Assembly: GCA_016699695.1 (NCBI GenBank)
Contig: CP065006.1
Coordinates: 2,604,001 to 2,668,000 of the forward strand
Direction of reading: 5' to 3'
Origin: Bacteroidota bacterium
GTDB taxonomy: Bacteria; Bacteroidota; Bacteroidia; Bacteroidales; UBA10428
Length of the DNA stretch: 64,000 nt
Both the position numbers and the translations under genes were made by a program. The notes under the pieces are model-generated. The model had not been told where the DNA came from. It did not search any database and worked only from the letters and a program-made list of their open reading frames with translations. Positions 63,474 to 64,000 of the stretch are shown here, one piece after another. Each line of letters starts with the position of its first letter. Within the stretch, counting starts at the first letter, position 1.

Positions 63474-63961
63474 TTAGTCCTGCTGGTATTCGGCAATAAT
63501 ATCTTTCACCATTTCCGGAGAAACACGGCCATAGGTTTTTTCTCCTACCATTACTACAGGTGCTAAACCACAAGCACCCACGCAACGCAAACAGGCAATA
63601 GAGAATTTGCCATCGCTGCTGGTTTCACCAACCTGTATTTTCAGTGCTTTTTAAATTCTTCCAGTACTTTCTCAGCACCCCTAACATAGCAAGCAGTACC
63701 AGTGCAAACCGACACCGGATACTTACCTTTTGGTATCATAGTGAAGAAGCTGTAAAAGGTTACTACTCCATACACTTTGGCCACTGACACATTCATTTCC
63801 CTCGCAATTACCTCCTGCACTTCGGCAGGAAGGTACCCAAAGGTGCTCTGTGTTTTGTGAAGAACGTTGATTAACTCACCCTTATCGTTCTGGAATGACT
63901 GACAGATTTCTTTGATTTTTTCAATCTGATCTCTCCTAAGTTCAACTTTTATATTTGACAT
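63474..63961 (-). pseudogene. NuoE/HydC-type [2Fe-2S] subunit with one frameshift
   Basis: NADH-dehydrogenase 24-kDa-like protein: IKEICQSFQNDKGELINVLHKTQSTFGYLPAEVQEVIAREMNVSVAKVYGVVTFYSFFTMIPKGKYPVSVCTGTACYVRG. The first frame stops after EEFKKH. The remaining half, ALKIQVGETSSDGKFSIACLRCVGACGLAPVVMVGEKTYGRV.., with the second pair of cluster Cys (CVGAC), is in the -1 frame to a stop at 63474. One extra base in the T5 run at 63648-63652 (A5 in the gene) restores it. As written it lacks two of four cluster ligands. A terminator follows, so it ends its operon. Confidence 0.85.
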
Positions 63962-64000
63962 ATTCCTTAAATTACGAATTAATAATATTACTTCAATAGC

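Noticed and set aside
63640..63660. Programmed -1 frameshift in nuoE
   Set aside because: The site (T AAA AAG) is not a proper X XXY YYZ slippery heptamer and no stimulatory structure is evident. A missing base is simpler, though not excluded.

Overview
The window reads as chromosomal DNA of a Bacteroidota bacterium, most likely an anaerobic or fermentative member of the Bacteroidales/Marinilabiliales type. Supporting signs are: secreted proteins with type IX secretion (T9SS) C-terminal tails; a hybrid two-component system with Reg_prop and Y_Y_Y domains; a fused MurF-alanine racemase; a GWxTD lipoprotein; promoters of the TTTG/TAnnTTTG type instead of -35/-10 boxes; and a Rex-controlled iron-sulfur operon.

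Layout. 1-3.1 kb: end of rmuC, a small secreted protein, and a DUF6249-like/ECF sigma/membrane-protein operon. 3.1-9.5 kb: rsmI and a partner, thymidine kinase, murF-alr, and two glycosyltransferases. 9.5-16.6 kb: the cell-shape operon purH-mreB-mreC-mreD-mrdA-rodA. 16.8-22 kb: mgtE, rsmA, a MalY-type aminotransferase and a HAMP-GAF membrane sensor. 22.1-24 kb: a decayed insertion sequence with a structured RNA-like segment inside it, then a NUMOD4/HNH protein. 24.2-30 kb: rlmB, a GWxTD lipoprotein, an ABC-F ATPase and rlmD. 30.1-38 kb: an AT-rich accessory stretch with an S41 protease and a fragment of another, an esterase/metallo-beta-lactamase fusion with a T9SS tail, and a 1359-residue hybrid sensor regulator. 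38.2-47.2 kb: tRNA-Val, folC, a nitroreductase, PIN-PhoH, sixA, ppk1, an inositol monophosphatase, a lipid A-type acyltransferase and a glycosyltransferase. 47.2-51.3 kb: rex, divergent from a thioredoxin-like ferredoxin, a hydrogenase-like PAS protein and a SpoIIE-type phosphatase. 51.3-51.7 kb: two homologous ~100-nt small-RNA-like units. 51.9-57.3 kb: pyruvate kinase, a MarR-controlled oxidoreductase pair and metY. 57.6-64 kb: a GH57-like starch-active protein with three CBM26-like modules, a small secreted protein, cold-shock and RRM proteins, and a frameshifted NuoE/HydC-type subunit.

How the genes work together. The murein genes (murF-alr, mrdA, rodA, mreBCD) and the glycosyl- and acyltransferases build the envelope. 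The Rex operon looks like a redox signalling module. Its hydrogenase-like protein has lost all the expected H-cluster cysteine positions but keeps its ferredoxin clusters and a PAS domain, and it is followed by a phosphatase. A palindrome matching a Rex operator lies between the two divergent units. The most unusual non-coding signal is the pair of minus-strand units at 51.3-51.7 kb, which share a 34-nt core (33 of 34 identical), the same TATATTTG promoter element and an upstream CACCAATA box at exactly the same 21-bp spacing. Three reading frames are broken in the same way, each by one missing base in a homopolymer (two in the transposase, one in nuoE). This could be sequencing error or real decay.
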